Assembly (NCBI GenBank): GCA_947458895.1
Contig: CANHBY010000001.1
Coordinates: 1-15,962, forward strand
DNA from: Burkholderiales bacterium
GTDB lineage: Bacteria; Pseudomonadota; Gammaproteobacteria; Burkholderiales; Burkholderiaceae_C
Reading direction: 5' to 3'
DNA length: 15,962 bases
The translations under genes and the position numbers were made by a program. Position 1 is the stretch's first letter. The number at the start of each line of letters is the position of its first letter. This document shows positions 7,276 through 15,372 of the stretch, piece by piece. The notes under the pieces were generated by a model. That model was given only the letters and a program-made list of their open reading frames with translations, made no database searches and had not been told where the DNA came from.

Positions 7276-8022
7276 TCAGCCGGTTTGGCCTTGCTTCGCG
7301 ACCGATGCAGCAGCCTGTGCCGCCTTGCCTGCGTCACCCAGGTAGTAATGACGAATCGGCTTCAGCGAGGCATCCAACTCATAAACGAGAGGAATGCCAT
7401 TGGGGATGTTCAGGCCCACGATGTCGTCGTCTGAGATGTTGTCCAGGTACTTGACCAAGGCGCGAATGCTGTTGCCGTGCGCGGCAATCACCAAGCGCTG
7501 CCCAGACTGAAGGGCCGGCGCCAGCTCATCGTTCCAAAGCGGCAGAACGCGGGCTACGGTGTCCTGCAGGCACTCGGTCAACGGAATGTCGTGGGGGTTG
7601 AGCTTGGCGTAGCGGAGGTCATTCTTTTCACGCCGCACGTCGTCTTCGGCCAGAGGGGGCGGCGGAACGTCATAGCTGCGCCGCCAAACCAGGACCTGAT
7701 CCTCGCCATACTTCAGCGCTGTTTCTCCTTTGTTTAGCCCTTGCAGGCCGCCATAGTGGCGCTCATTGAGTTGCCAGCGCTTGAGCACCGGCAGCCAGGT
7801 GCGGTCCATCGAATCAAGGCAATGGCACAGGGTGCGAATGGCCCGCTTGAGTACCGAGGTATAGGCCACATCGAACTCAAAACCAGCTTCTTTGAGCAAG
7901 CGGCCAGCTTCCTGGGCTTGGGCGACACCGGTGGGTGTAAGGTCTACATCGGTCCAACCCGTGAAACGGTTTTCGAGGTTCCAGGTGGATTCGCCATGGC
8001 GAATGAGAACTAGTTTGTGCAT
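7276..8022 (-). CDS. gpmA: 2,3-bisphosphoglycerate-dependent phosphoglycerate mutase
   Basis: Interconverts 3- and 2-phosphoglycerate in glycolysis and gluconeogenesis. The 248 residues match the family. The phosphohistidine motif is [10 protein letters not shown] (Arg8, His9). Arg60 lies in the VLKRAIRT segment, Glu87 in [10 protein letters not shown], and the second catalytic His182 in [12 protein letters not shown]. The insertion around [21 protein letters not shown] is typical of the cofactor-dependent class. The ATG at 8022 is preferred over a TTG two codons upstream because it gives the family N-terminus; GGGG lies about ten bases before it. In E. coli the same neighbourhood (yibN-grxC-secB-gpsA) holds a phosphoglycerate mutase of the other, cofactor-independent type. 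Confidence 0.96.
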   Translation of the reverse strand: MHKLVLIRHGESTWNLENRFTGWTDVDLTPTGVAQAQEAGRLLKEAGFEFDVAYTSVLKRAIRTLCHCLDSMDRTWLPVLKRWQLNERHYGGLQGLNKGETALKYGEDQVLVWRRSYDVPPPPLAEDDVRREKNDLRYAKLNPHDIPLTECLQDTVARVLPLWNDELAPALQSGQRLVIAAHGNSIRALVKYLDNISDDDIVGLNIPNGIPLVYELDASLKPIRHYYLGDAGKAAQAAASVAKQGQTG

Positions 8023-8171
8023 GATCAAAACCCCGGCAACGCCGCAATCAAAACGGCGAATTCTATAATCTCTATCTTCCGCGCCTCACGGACGCGCGCC
8101 TGCTTGGTTTGAACCTTACTCCCTGGGCGCATTTCCCTGATGACACCTCATCTGACGTTTAAGGTCGCACT
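8023..8171. promoter_or_regulatory. Divergent promoter region gpmA / rhodanese gene
   Basis: This 149-base spacer must hold the start signals for both divergent genes. A perfect TATAAT is present on the + strand at 8064-8069, about 100 bases before the rhodanese start, but no good -35 box is found 16-18 bases upstream (GCCGCA at 8041). A short AT-rich stretch (8059-8078) is the only such segment here and could also serve gpmA on the other strand. The rest has no hairpin or repeat that I can see. Confidence 0.45.
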
Positions 8172-8597
8172 GTGAATTTCTTTCTTGAAAACTACAACTG
8201 GGTTTGGGCTCTGGCTGCCCTGGCGTCTGGCACCATGTTGGGCCTGCCCGCCCTTCGCAAAGCCCAAGGTGGTGAATTGACCCCCACGCAGGCGGTCATG
8301 CTGATCAATCGCGAGAAGGGTGTCCTGATTGACATCAGCAATGCTGAGGAATTCGCTCAGGCGCATGCTGCGGGCGCGCTGAACGTGCCCTTGGCCCAGC
8401 TGGAAACCTCCACAGCCCTGCCCAAGAAAAAGACTGTGCCATTGATCGTGTTGTGTCCCACGGGCTCTCGGGCAGTCCGCGCAGTGACTATGCTCAAGAA
8501 GTTGGGCTTTGAGAGTTGCCAGGCATTGTCTGGCGGCACCCAGGCCTGGCGTCAAGCTGGCCTGCCCATCGACAAGTTTGAGAAACAACCCGCCTGA
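8172..8597 (+). CDS. Membrane-anchored rhodanese-domain protein (YibN-like)
   Basis: A 141-residue single-domain rhodanese behind one N-terminal membrane helix (about residues 9-25), with the catalytic domain probably on the cytoplasmic side. The domain starts near LTPTQAVMLINR; GVLIDISNAEEF is the usual acidic strand; the active-site loop is CPTGSR with Cys95. It probably carries sulfur as a persulfide, but the acceptor is unknown. The start is a GTG with AAGG seven bases upstream (8161-8164). The order rhodanese, glutaredoxin, secB, gpsA is the same as yibN-grxC-secB-gpsA in E. coli. The gene is probably the head of that operon. Confidence 0.9.
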   Translation: MNFFLENYNWVWALAALASGTMLGLPALRKAQGGELTPTQAVMLINREKGVLIDISNAEEFAQAHAAGALNVPLAQLETSTALPKKKTVPLIVLCPTGSRAVRAVTMLKKLGFESCQALSGGTQAWRQAGLPIDKFEKQPA

Positions 8598-8636
8598 GCC
8601 TCCCATTGGCTTGCAAGCCGTCACAAGGAAAATCCC

Positions 8637-8894
8637 ATGGCCCATGTCAAGATGTACACCACCCAGGTGTGCCCTTATTGCGTACGAGCCAAAGCGCTTC
8701 TGAAGCAGCGTGGCGTGCCCGAGCTCGAAGAAATTCGAGTCGATCTGAATCCTCAGGCGCGTGATGAGATGATTCAGCTCACCGGTCGGCGCACGGTGCC
8801 CCAAATTTTCATCGGCTCCACCTATGTGGGCGGTTGCGACGACCTGATGGCGCTGGATCAGCGCGGCGAACTGCTGCCGCTGCTGGCGTCTTGA
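8637..8894 (+). CDS. grxC: Glutaredoxin 3
   Basis: A small dithiol glutaredoxin of 85 residues that reduces disulfides and glutathionylated proteins using glutathione. The active site is CPYC at Cys12-Cys15 in the first loop of a thioredoxin fold. The cis-proline segment TVPQIFIG and the glutathione-binding GGCDDL follow in order. The length matches GrxC (about 83-87). A good Shine-Dalgarno, AAGGAA at 8625-8630, precedes the ATG by six bases. The gene lies 39 bases after the rhodanese gene and 42 bases before secB in the same direction, so the four genes are likely one transcription unit. Confidence 0.96.
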   Translation: MAHVKMYTTQVCPYCVRAKALLKQRGVPELEEIRVDLNPQARDEMIQLTGRRTVPQIFIGSTYVGGCDDLMALDQRGELLPLLAS

Positions 8895-8936
8895 TCCACC
8901 ATTTGCTGTCCTTCACCTACCTCACCGAGACCTTTC

Positions 8937-9416
8937 ATGGCTGACAACAACGCTCCTGTTTTCCAGATTCAACGCATCTATCTCAAAGACTTGTCTCTGG
9001 AGCAGCCCAACTCACCCCAAATCTTGTTGGAGCAATCTCAGCCACAAGTCGACATCAATCTCTCTCTGGGTGCGGCTGCGGTTGCAGACTCCGTCTATGA
9101 GGTGGTCGTGACGGCCACCGTGACCACCAAGATCAATGACAAGGTTTTGTTCTTGATCGAAGCCAAGCAGGCCGGTATCTTCGAGGTCCGCAATATCCCT
9201 GAAGATCAACTCCAGGCCATCATCTCAATTGCCTGCCCGAACATCGTTTACCCCTACCTGCGTGCCATTGTTTCTGACGTGTGCACTCGTGGAGGTTTTC
9301 CGCCGGTGTTGCTGTCTGAAGTGAATTTCCAGGCGATGTTCGATGCCCAGCAGGCCGAAGCCGAGGCTTCAGCCAAGGCCGCTATTGCATCGGCCACAGG
9401 TCCTTTGTCGCACTGA
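8937..9416 (+). CDS. secB: Protein-export chaperone SecB
   Basis: A tetrameric cytosolic chaperone that holds preproteins unfolded and hands them to SecA. The 159 residues show the family pattern: [19 protein letters not shown] at about residues 9-27, the [29 protein letters not shown] core, and the helical [32 protein letters not shown] segment. An Ala- and Glu-rich C-terminal tail of about 25 residues follows. GAG at 8927-8929 is a modest ribosome site. gpsA begins 13 bases after the stop, the conserved secB-gpsA linkage. Confidence 0.97.
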   Translation: MADNNAPVFQIQRIYLKDLSLEQPNSPQILLEQSQPQVDINLSLGAAAVADSVYEVVVTATVTTKINDKVLFLIEAKQAGIFEVRNIPEDQLQAIISIACPNIVYPYLRAIVSDVCTRGGFPPVLLSEVNFQAMFDAQQAEAEASAKAAIASATGPLSH

Positions 9417-9429
9417 GTTGGCTGCCCCG

Positions 9430-10476
9430 ATGATTCCGTTGTCGGTTCTCGGGGCGGGTGCCTGGGGCACGGCCCTGGCAATTCAGTTTGCGCGCCGCTT
9501 GCCGGTGTGCCTCTGGGCTCGAGATCTCGATCAGGCTGCAGCCATGGCGCGGCAGGGTCAAAACGCTGCATACTTGCCTGGCCTGGCGTTTCCAGTGAGC
9601 TTGCAGGTCACGGCTGATTTTGAAGCTGCCTTGCACCATGCGCGTGGTGGCCTGCTGATTGTGGCCACACCCATGGCCGGGCTGGCGGAGGTTCTGGTCC
9701 GCATTCAGCATTCGTCTCAAGCGGGGTTGGGTGCAAAGGTGCTTTGGCTGTGCAAGGGCTTCCAGGAGGGCACAGGCGCCTTGGGCCATGAGGTGGCTCA
9801 GGCCGTGGCGCCTGGTTTGCGTGTGGGTGTGCTCTCGGGGCCGAGTTTCGCTCAGGAGGTGGCCTGTGGTCTGCCAACGGCCCTGGTGGCCGCCAGCGTT
9901 GATGCAGCCCTTTGCGATGAGGCCGTCGCCACCCTGCATGGTGGCAGCTTGAGGGTCTATTCTTGCGCTGATCCTGTTGGCGTCGAGGTGGGTGGAGCGG
10001 TTAAAAATGTTCTCGCCATTGCCGCTGGCATCGCAGACGGCTTCCGCTGGTCAGGCCCTTGCGGTGAATCGCTCGGCTTGGGGCTGAATGCCCGCGCTGC
10101 ATTGGTCACGCGGGGGCTGGCTGAAATGACTCGCTTGGGTGTTGCTCTGGGCGCTCAGGTCCAGACCTTCATGGGCTTGTCAGGCCTTGGCGATTTGGTG
10201 CTGACAACGACCGGCGATTTATCTCGCAACCGACAGGTGGGTTTGCGATTGGCCCAGGGGACTCCTTTGGCCCAGATATTGTCTGAGCTCGGCCATGTGG
10301 CCGAAGGTGTGCGCAGCGCGCCGATGGTATGGCAGCGTGCCCGGCGCTGCGGCGTGGAAATGCCGATCACTGAGGCGGTGGTGCAGGTTTTGAATGGGCA
10401 GCACACCGTGGCGGAGGCTGTCGAGGCGCTGATGGACCGTCGTACCCGACCTGAGGCTGATGGTCCTGTAGCCTGA
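9430..10476 (+). CDS. gpsA: Glycerol-3-phosphate dehydrogenase [NAD(P)+]
   Basis: Reduces dihydroxyacetone phosphate to glycerol-3-phosphate, the backbone for phospholipids. From the ATG at 9430 the protein is 348 residues. The frame is open further up to 9343, but that overlaps secB and adds no family sequence. The Rossmann motif [11 protein letters not shown] is at residues 7-17, [15 protein letters not shown] at 137-151, and catalytic Lys192 sits in [15 protein letters not shown] (190-204). [11 protein letters not shown] (220-230) and [19 protein letters not shown] follow. Compared with the family as I remember it, about ten extra residues ([10 protein letters not shown], 205-214) sit between ADG and [11 protein letters not shown], close to the substrate site. 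This explains much of the extra length over the usual 330-340. It ends 33 bases before the convergent membrane-protein gene. Confidence 0.95.
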   Translation: MIPLSVLGAGAWGTALAIQFARRLPVCLWARDLDQAAAMARQGQNAAYLPGLAFPVSLQVTADFEAALHHARGGLLIVATPMAGLAEVLVRIQHSSQAGLGAKVLWLCKGFQEGTGALGHEVAQAVAPGLRVGVLSGPSFAQEVACGLPTALVAASVDAALCDEAVATLHGGSLRVYSCADPVGVEVGGAVKNVLAIAAGIADGFRWSGPCGESLGLGLNARAALVTRGLAEMTRLGVALGAQVQTFMGLSGLGDLVLTTTGDLSRNRQVGLRLAQGTPLAQILSELGHVAEGVRSAPMVWQRARRCGVEMPITEAVVQVLNGQHTVAEAVEALMDRRTRPEADGPVA

Positions 10477-10504
10477 TTTTCCTTGCTGGGGTGGCTTTCC
10501 GAAC

Positions 10505-10517
10505 ACGCCCTAGGCGT
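10505..10517. terminator. Short hairpin at the gpsA / membrane-protein junction
   Basis: ACGCC (10505-10509) and GGCGT (10513-10517) pair perfectly around a 3-base loop that is itself the stop codon of the minus-strand gene. A run of three T follows on the + strand. It is small and may be chance, but it is the only hairpin I see between these convergent genes. Confidence 0.3.
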
Positions 10518-11127
10518 TTGACGGGCTGTGAGGAACTAAAATTGGCCCGGCAGGGATGAGCTCTGGTTGTTCAGGTGGATGGCTGGCAAGCTTCATGAGC
10601 GGCCTGCCCACCATAAGTAGGGCCACGAAAAATCCTAGCGCCACCAAGACCCCATAGAGCAGCATGAATTCATGCCACTGAAGTTTGGTTGCCAGCGGTT
10701 TGGCAATACCTAAAAAGCTGGCATAGAGCCATGAGGCAGAACTGATGGAACCCAATAGGCATAGCAGCCCTGCCACCCATCGTGGATGGTTTGACTTACG
10801 CGTCAAACAAGGAACCGCAAATGTGTGCAACAAGACTCCATTGCCCACGAGTGCAGTCACCACGCAAATTTTGGCCAACAGTTTGGGCTGCTCCAACATC
10901 ACTGACCACTGGAGCCCGGTATCCACTGCGCTGATCCCTATTCCCGTCAGGATCAATATCGACAAGCCGAGCACTACAACCTTGCTGGTCTCTTTCAGGG
11001 CGGATAACTCCTGAGCATCGAAGCCCTTGATGAGCAATCGGTAGTCTTGCCTTGCGATCGCGCTGATGGTGATGGCGAATGAAATCAGATGGGCGTAGAG
11101 CAGGGCCAGTCGAAGAATTTCTTTCAT
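10510..11127 (-). CDS. Uncharacterised five-helix integral membrane protein
   Basis: I do not recognise a specific family with confidence. The 205-residue protein has five hydrophobic segments: residues about 5-24, 49-69, 84-107, 118-143 and 153-173. A Pro-rich hydrophilic tail of about 30 residues follows. The pattern of a His in the first helix (LLYAHLISF) and short loops resembles small DUF2214 or CopD-like membrane proteins, but that is only a resemblance. I start at the ATG at 11127 because GAGGGA lies just upstream and the first helix begins at once. The frame is open up to an ATG at 11262, which would add 45 polar, low-complexity residues without a ribosome site. It lies downstream of glmU in the same direction across a 336-base gap. 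Confidence 0.75.
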   Translation of the reverse strand: MKEILRLALLYAHLISFAITISAIARQDYRLLIKGFDAQELSALKETSKVVVLGLSILILTGIGISAVDTGLQWSVMLEQPKLLAKICVVTALVGNGVLLHTFAVPCLTRKSNHPRWVAGLLCLLGSISSASWLYASFLGIAKPLATKLQWHEFMLLYGVLVALGFFVALLMVGRPLMKLASHPPEQPELIPAGPILVPHSPSNA

Positions 11128-11463
11128 GTTTCCCTCACTGCGATGAGACGCCGCCTTTGGCGTTGAGGCGAACAGCTGGGGGTCCATGGGGGAAGATGGA
11201 GTCGACATTCCTTGGGTGTGAATTGCCGAAGAGGCCTCGGAAAGGCGGGCACGTCCTCCCATTGCAGCGCTACCTTTGAGCTAGGTAGTTGCTTAAACAC
11301 ATTAAACTTTCACCGTAGCTCGAGCTGATTTGATACGAAGTGTTTCGTCTGTAAGGAGAAGCGTTCCGTGCCGTATGTCACACCAAGACTGGCGGCAATC
11401 AGCCAAAGACCAACTCGATGCGCTGGGTCTTGCAAATCTTTGATCGAAGTGATGGGGGGCGTC
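11128..11463. other. 336-base gap between glmU and the membrane-protein gene
   Basis: I see no recognisable gene here. Part of it (11128-11262) is an open extension of the membrane-protein frame. In another minus-strand frame a 42-codon stretch starts at a GTG (11252) just after GGGAGG and ends in a TGA that overlaps the membrane-protein ATG (ATGA). Its predicted product is Pro- and Arg-rich and looks non-coding. The AT-richer part, about 11280-11350, probably holds the promoter of the membrane-protein gene. I see no clear terminator for glmU. Confidence 0.5.
11131..11136 (-). promoter_or_regulatory. Ribosome binding site deciding the start of the membrane protein
   Basis: On the minus strand GAGGGA lies three bases before the ATG at 11127 (five bases from its GAGG core). 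It favours this start over the upstream in-frame ATG at 11262, which lacks such a site. Confidence 0.65.
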
Positions 11464-12852
11464 TCAGCTTTTGGGCTTTTTGCTTGGCCGCTGCCAGTCA
11501 CCAAAAGAGACCTGCTGGGCCCGAGCTACCGTGAGCTGCCCGGCCGGGGCATCCTTGCTCAAGGTGGTTCCTGCGCCGACCGTGGCCCCATCACCCAAGC
11601 TGATGGGGGCTACCAAAACGCAATTGCTACCGACATGCACATCGTTCCCAATGAGGGTGCGATGCTTGTTGGCACCGTCATAGTTGGCCGTGATGCTGCC
11701 GGCCCCGTAGTTGACGCGCTCGCCCATCGTGGTATCACCCAGGTAGGCCAAGTGATTGGCCTTACTGCCGGTGCCCAGCGTGGCATTCTTGACCTCCACA
11801 AAGTTGCCAATGTGCACTTCGTTACCCAGGTTGGCGCCAGGTCGCAGCCTTGCGAACGGCCCCACCACCGCCTGCTCGCCGATTCGCACGTCGGAGGTCT
11901 CCCCATCAATGTGTGTGAAGGCGTGAATGACTGTATTGCCGCCGATCGATGCTTGGCGAATCACGCAGTTGGGGCCAATCCGCACGCCGCTGGCCAAACT
12001 GACCTGGCCTTCAAAGACACAATTCACGTCGATCTCGACGTCACTGCCGCAGTGCAAGGTGCCTCGTATATCGATGCGTGAAGGGTCTGCCAGGCGAACC
12101 CCCGCAGACATGAGTTCATCGGCCTGGCGGCGCTGAAAACGACGCTCCAGGTCAGACAACTGCGCAGGGCTGTTGACGCCCAAGACCTCGGTCTCGCTGC
12201 TTGCTTGGGCGCATACCACCGGTGTGCCCTCGGCTACTGCCAGCTTCACTACATCGGTCAGGTAATACTCGCCCTGAGCATTTTGGGGCGTGAGCTCCTG
12301 AAGCCAGTGCTTTAGCAATCGCGTGGGGGCGGCCATGACTCCTGTGTAGGCCTCATTGACGCGCAGTTGCTCAGGCGTACCATCGCGCTGTTCAACGATG
12401 CCGAATACATTGCCGTTGCTGTCTCCGTGGCGCAAAATTCGGCCGTAGCCGGTGGGGTCTTCCAGCAACACCGACAAAAGCGCCAGGCGCTTTCCATCGC
12501 AGGCTTCTACCAGGGCTTTGAGTGTGCTGGCTTCAATCAGCGGCACATCACCATTGAGGATCAAGGTGATGCCGTTATCATGAAGCGAAGGCGCAGCTTG
12601 TTGCACGGCGTGGCCGGTGCCCAGTTGCGGCATTTGGCGCACAAAAGTCACCGCTGTGCTGGCCAAGGCAGATTCCACTTGTTCAGCCCCATGGCCGGTG
12701 ATCACGATCACACGATTTGCTTGTAATTGCGCCGTGGTTTGAACAACATGCTGTAAAAGGGGCCGTCCGGCCAGGTTGTGCAGCACTTTGGGCCGGCTGG
12801 ATTTCATGCGGGTGCCTTTGCCCGCGGCCATGATCACGATGTCCAACGTCAT
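11464..12852 (-). CDS. glmU: Bifunctional GlmU: GlcNAc-1-P uridyltransferase / GlcN-1-P acetyltransferase
   Basis: Makes UDP-N-acetylglucosamine, the precursor for peptidoglycan and lipopolysaccharide, in two steps. Of the 462 residues, the N-terminal nucleotidyltransferase domain (about 1-230) opens with IVIMAAGKGTRMKSSRPKVL and carries LGTGHAVQQA and LNGDVPLI. The C-terminal left-handed beta-helix (about 250-450) shows hexapeptide repeats and the acetyltransferase segment NHLAYLGDTTMGERVNYGAG. The length and both active sites look normal. The ATG at 12852 is backed by GAGGAA (12864 to 12859) six bases upstream. Its first codon overlaps the first codon of the opposite-strand lipoprotein gene by two bases. 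A glmS gene, often near glmU, is not in this window. Confidence 0.97.
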   Translation of the reverse strand: MTLDIVIMAAGKGTRMKSSRPKVLHNLAGRPLLQHVVQTTAQLQANRVIVITGHGAEQVESALASTAVTFVRQMPQLGTGHAVQQAAPSLHDNGITLILNGDVPLIEASTLKALVEACDGKRLALLSVLLEDPTGYGRILRHGDSNGNVFGIVEQRDGTPEQLRVNEAYTGVMAAPTRLLKHWLQELTPQNAQGEYYLTDVVKLAVAEGTPVVCAQASSETEVLGVNSPAQLSDLERRFQRRQADELMSAGVRLADPSRIDIRGTLHCGSDVEIDVNCVFEGQVSLASGVRIGPNCVIRQASIGGNTVIHAFTHIDGETSDVRIGEQAVVGPFARLRPGANLGNEVHIGNFVEVKNATLGTGSKANHLAYLGDTTMGERVNYGAGSITANYDGANKHRTLIGNDVHVGSNCVLVAPISLGDGATVGAGTTLSKDAPAGQLTVARAQQVSFGDWQRPSKKPKS

Positions 12853-13738
12853 GTTTTGTTCCTCGTTTCGTCGTCGAATTATCAGCCTGCTGGCGGTCGC
12901 CTTGGTGCTTTCAAGTTTGGCCGCTTGCAGTGTGCTGCGATTTGGGTACAGCCAAGCGCCCAGCGTGCTTTATTGGTGGCTGGATGGCTATGTTGATTTC
13001 ACCGACGAACAAACGCCCAACGCGCGCGAACATATCGCCACCTTCTTTTCTTGGCATCGCAAGACCCAATTGCCCGACTATCTTGCCCTTCTTGGGCGTG
13101 CGCGCAAAGAGGTGCTGCTGAACGCCACCCACGATCAAGCCTGTGCGTGGGCTGAGGAGGCGCGGGTACGAATCAATACCAGTCTGCTGCAGTTGGTGCC
13201 CTCAGGGGTTGATGTGGGACGGACCCTCTCCGAGGCCCAATTGCAGCACATGCTCAAAAAGTTCAATGAGGTCAATGAAAACCTCACGAACGATTTTTTG
13301 CAGCCTGATCCGGAGCAGCGCCGCAAAGCAGCCTTGAAGCGCGCCGTGGACCGTGCTGAGTCCTTTTACGGCTCACTCCATCGAGCTCAGCGCGATCTCA
13401 TTGCGAAAGGCGTTGAAGCCGGGCCCTTTAATCCCGACCTATGGATGACAGAACGACAGCAACGCCAGAAAGACCTGCTGGCCATCCTGCGTGCACTGCC
13501 TAAAATGCCGTCTCAAGAGTCCTCTACAGCCATGGTGGCTTGGGTAGAAAGCTATCAACATTCACCCCGTCCGGCTTACCTGAGCTATCAGCAAAAACTC
13601 ATGCAATACAACTGCGAGCTGGCGACCAAGATCCACAACAGCACAACGGCAGCGCAACGACTCGCCGCCGCTGATCGGCTCAAGGGCTGGGAAGATGACC
13701 TGCGATCCCTGGCGACTGTGGCGGCCTTGATTCCTTAG
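12851..13738 (+). CDS. Putative lipoprotein, DUF6279 type
   Basis: A 295-residue protein with a lipoprotein signal: FRRRI at residues 6-10, a hydrophobic core, and the lipobox LAAC with Cys26 as the lipidated residue. The mature N-terminus (VLRFGYSQAPSVLYWWLDGYVDFTDEQ) matches my memory of the DUF6279 family of betaproteobacterial and gammaproteobacterial lipoproteins, of unknown function. The remainder is mostly alpha-helical and charged, with no catalytic motif I can see. The ATG at 12851 is the last possible start before the Arg cluster. It has no Shine-Dalgarno and shares two bases with the glmU start codon on the other strand. In-frame ATGs at 12830 and 12839 lie within glmU and would only lengthen the N-region of the signal peptide. 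It ends 12 bases before the convergent amn gene. Confidence 0.85.
   Translation: MFCSSFRRRIISLLAVALVLSSLAACSVLRFGYSQAPSVLYWWLDGYVDFTDEQTPNAREHIATFFSWHRKTQLPDYLALLGRARKEVLLNATHDQACAWAEEARVRINTSLLQLVPSGVDVGRTLSEAQLQHMLKKFNEVNENLTNDFLQPDPEQRRKAALKRAVDRAESFYGSLHRAQRDLIAKGVEAGPFNPDLWMTERQQRQKDLLAILRALPKMPSQESSTAMVAWVESYQHSPRPAYLSYQQKLMQYNCELATKIHNSTTAAQRLAAADRLKGWEDDLRSLATVAALIP
12878..12883 (-). promoter_or_regulatory. Candidate -10 box of glmU, inside the lipoprotein gene
   Basis: Read on the minus strand this is GATAAT, five of six matches to the -10 consensus. It would place the start of transcription about 20 bases before the glmU ATG, leaving room for its GAGGAA ribosome site. No good -35 box lies 17 bases upstream, so this is tentative. 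Confidence 0.35.
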
Positions 13739-13750
13739 CGTAAACAGGCC

Positions 13751-15238
13751 CTACTGAAACGCCACCTCAGCAAAGCTGCGCAGCTTGCGGCTGTGGAGCT
13801 GATCAACACCTTGCTCACGCAACAGCTCAATGGCGCGAATGCCGATGCGAAGGTGCTGGTCGACACGCTCACGGTAAAAGTGATTGGCCATGCCAGGCAG
13901 TTTGATCTCGCCGTGTAGAGGCTTGTCGCTCACACAAAGCAGCGTGCCATAGGGCACACGGAAACGAAAGCCATTGGCCGCGATGGTGGCACTTTCCATG
14001 TCGAGCGCAATCGCACGGCTTTGGCTGAATCGGCGCTCTGGCGTGCGTTGGGGCAGTAATTCCCAATTGCGGTTGTCGGTACTGGCCACCGTGCCGGTGC
14101 GCATGATGTGCTTGAGGGCAAAGCCCTTGAGCTGCGTCACATCGGCCACAGCAGCCTCCAGTGCGACTTGCACCTCTGCCAGAGGAGGGATCGGCACCCA
14201 AAGCGGCAGGTCTTCATCCAGCACATGATCTTCACGCACGTAGCCATGGGCCAGTACATAGTCGCCCAGCGCCTGGGTGGTGCGCAGCCCGGCGCAGTGG
14301 CCCAGCATGATCCATGCATGGGGCCGCAACACGGCGATGTGGTCGGTGATGGTTTTCGCGTTAGAGGGGCCCACGCCGATGTTGACCATCGTGATGCCTG
14401 AGCGGTCACCCCTCATCAGGTGATAGGCTGGCATCTGCGGCATTCGGCTGGGCGCTGTGCCCAGCTCATCCCCCGGCTGCGTAGGCAGCCCAGCTCGGCG
14501 TGCCACCACATTCCCCGGCTCGACAAAGGCGGTGTAATCGTGGCCACTTTCCTGGGCCATCAGCTCGTGTCCCAGCCGCATGAACTCGTCGATGTAGAAC
14601 TGGTAGTTGGTGAACAACACGTAGTTCTGGAAATGATCTGGGGCGGTGCCGGTGTAGTGGCGCAAGCGATGCAAGGAGTAGTCGACCCGAGGAGCCGTGA
14701 ACAGCGAAAGCGGAAGGGAGTCGCCCGGCTTGGGCTCCAAGGTGCCGTTGGCAATGCCATCATCCATGGCGCTGAGATCGGGCAGGTCGAACAAGTCTCG
14801 CATCAACAGCCTGCGAGACGCATCCAGCGAGCCTTCGAGGTGATTGTTCTCAGCCAGAGAAAAATGGACTGGAATAGGCTGAGAGCTGGTCCCCACCTCC
14901 AACGACACATGGTGATTGCGCAGCAACAGCTCGAACTGCGTCAGGTAGTAGGCATGGAAAAGGTCGGGGCGAGTCAGTGTTGTTTCAAACGTGCCTGGGC
15001 CCGACACAAAGCCGTAGCTCAAGCGAGAGTCGGCTCGGGCGACTGTTTCGGTACGTACTCTGATGAACGGATAGCAGGCCCGAACATGCGACGTCAGTGC
15101 TTCACCCGCTACAAAACGCCCCAAGGCGTTACGCAGGTGCTCTAAGCTGCCTTGGTAAATTGACTGCACTTGCGCCAAGGCGTCTGCGGCGTTGTCGAAT
15201 CGCGCGGGGGCAATGAAGGGAGGGTGGATGCTGGACAT
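13751..15238 (-). CDS. amn: AMP nucleosidase
   Basis: Hydrolyses AMP to adenine and ribose-5-phosphate, limiting AMP build-up when energy charge falls. The 495 residues match the bacterial Amn family (about 480-500). The N-terminal Amn-specific domain (about 1-180) includes CYPFIRVRTETV. The C-terminal nucleoside-phosphorylase-like domain carries MVNIGVGPSNAKTITDHIAVLRP, MLGHCAGLR and the ribose-binding LDMESATIAANGF with its Met-Glu pair. VPYGTLLCVSDKPLHGEIKLPG and the NHFYRERVDQHL helix follow near the end. No clear Shine-Dalgarno precedes the ATG at 15238. The gene is convergent with the lipoprotein gene and divergent from the last gene. No neighbouring gene suggests how it is controlled. 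Confidence 0.95.
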   Translation of the reverse strand: MSSIHPPFIAPARFDNAADALAQVQSIYQGSLEHLRNALGRFVAGEALTSHVRACYPFIRVRTETVARADSRLSYGFVSGPGTFETTLTRPDLFHAYYLTQFELLLRNHHVSLEVGTSSQPIPVHFSLAENNHLEGSLDASRRLLMRDLFDLPDLSAMDDGIANGTLEPKPGDSLPLSLFTAPRVDYSLHRLRHYTGTAPDHFQNYVLFTNYQFYIDEFMRLGHELMAQESGHDYTAFVEPGNVVARRAGLPTQPGDELGTAPSRMPQMPAYHLMRGDRSGITMVNIGVGPSNAKTITDHIAVLRPHAWIMLGHCAGLRTTQALGDYVLAHGYVREDHVLDEDLPLWVPIPPLAEVQVALEAAVADVTQLKGFALKHIMRTGTVASTDNRNWELLPQRTPERRFSQSRAIALDMESATIAANGFRFRVPYGTLLCVSDKPLHGEIKLPGMANHFYRERVDQHLRIGIRAIELLREQGVDQLHSRKLRSFAEVAFQ

Positions 15239-15304
15239 GCGTGCAATGGGTTCAAGTTCGTGTGAGTCGGCTGTCTCAAATGAGCGACCTATTGGGGATC
15301 ACCT

Positions 15305-15318
15305 TACCCTGGAGGGTA
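15305..15318. promoter_or_regulatory. 14-bp palindrome in the amn upstream region
   Basis: TACCCT-GG-AGGGTA is a perfect dyad of two 6-base arms, 67 bases upstream of amn and about 110 bases upstream of the last gene, between the two divergent starts. The size fits an operator for a dimeric regulator, but no regulator gene is near and chance is not excluded. Confidence 0.3.
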
Positions 15319-15372
15319 GCAGTGGAAATGGTAAAACTGCGCGTCCTCAGCGTGTTTCCTGAATGTGTCGGC

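Noticed and set aside
8148..8804. 218-codon minus-strand frame across the rhodanese and grxC genes
   Set aside because: It spans two genuine genes and their spacer, and its product shows no family pattern.
9343..9429. Upstream extension of gpsA
   Set aside because: It overlaps secB, and the family N-terminus with its Rossmann motif begins right after the ATG at 9430.
11310..11504. Possible 64-codon minus-strand gene just after glmU
   Set aside because: It overlaps the end of glmU in another frame, has no ribosome site and matches nothing I know.
14420..15145. 241-codon plus-strand frame inside amn
   Set aside because: Antisense to conserved amn sequence; the composition is typical of a shadow frame.
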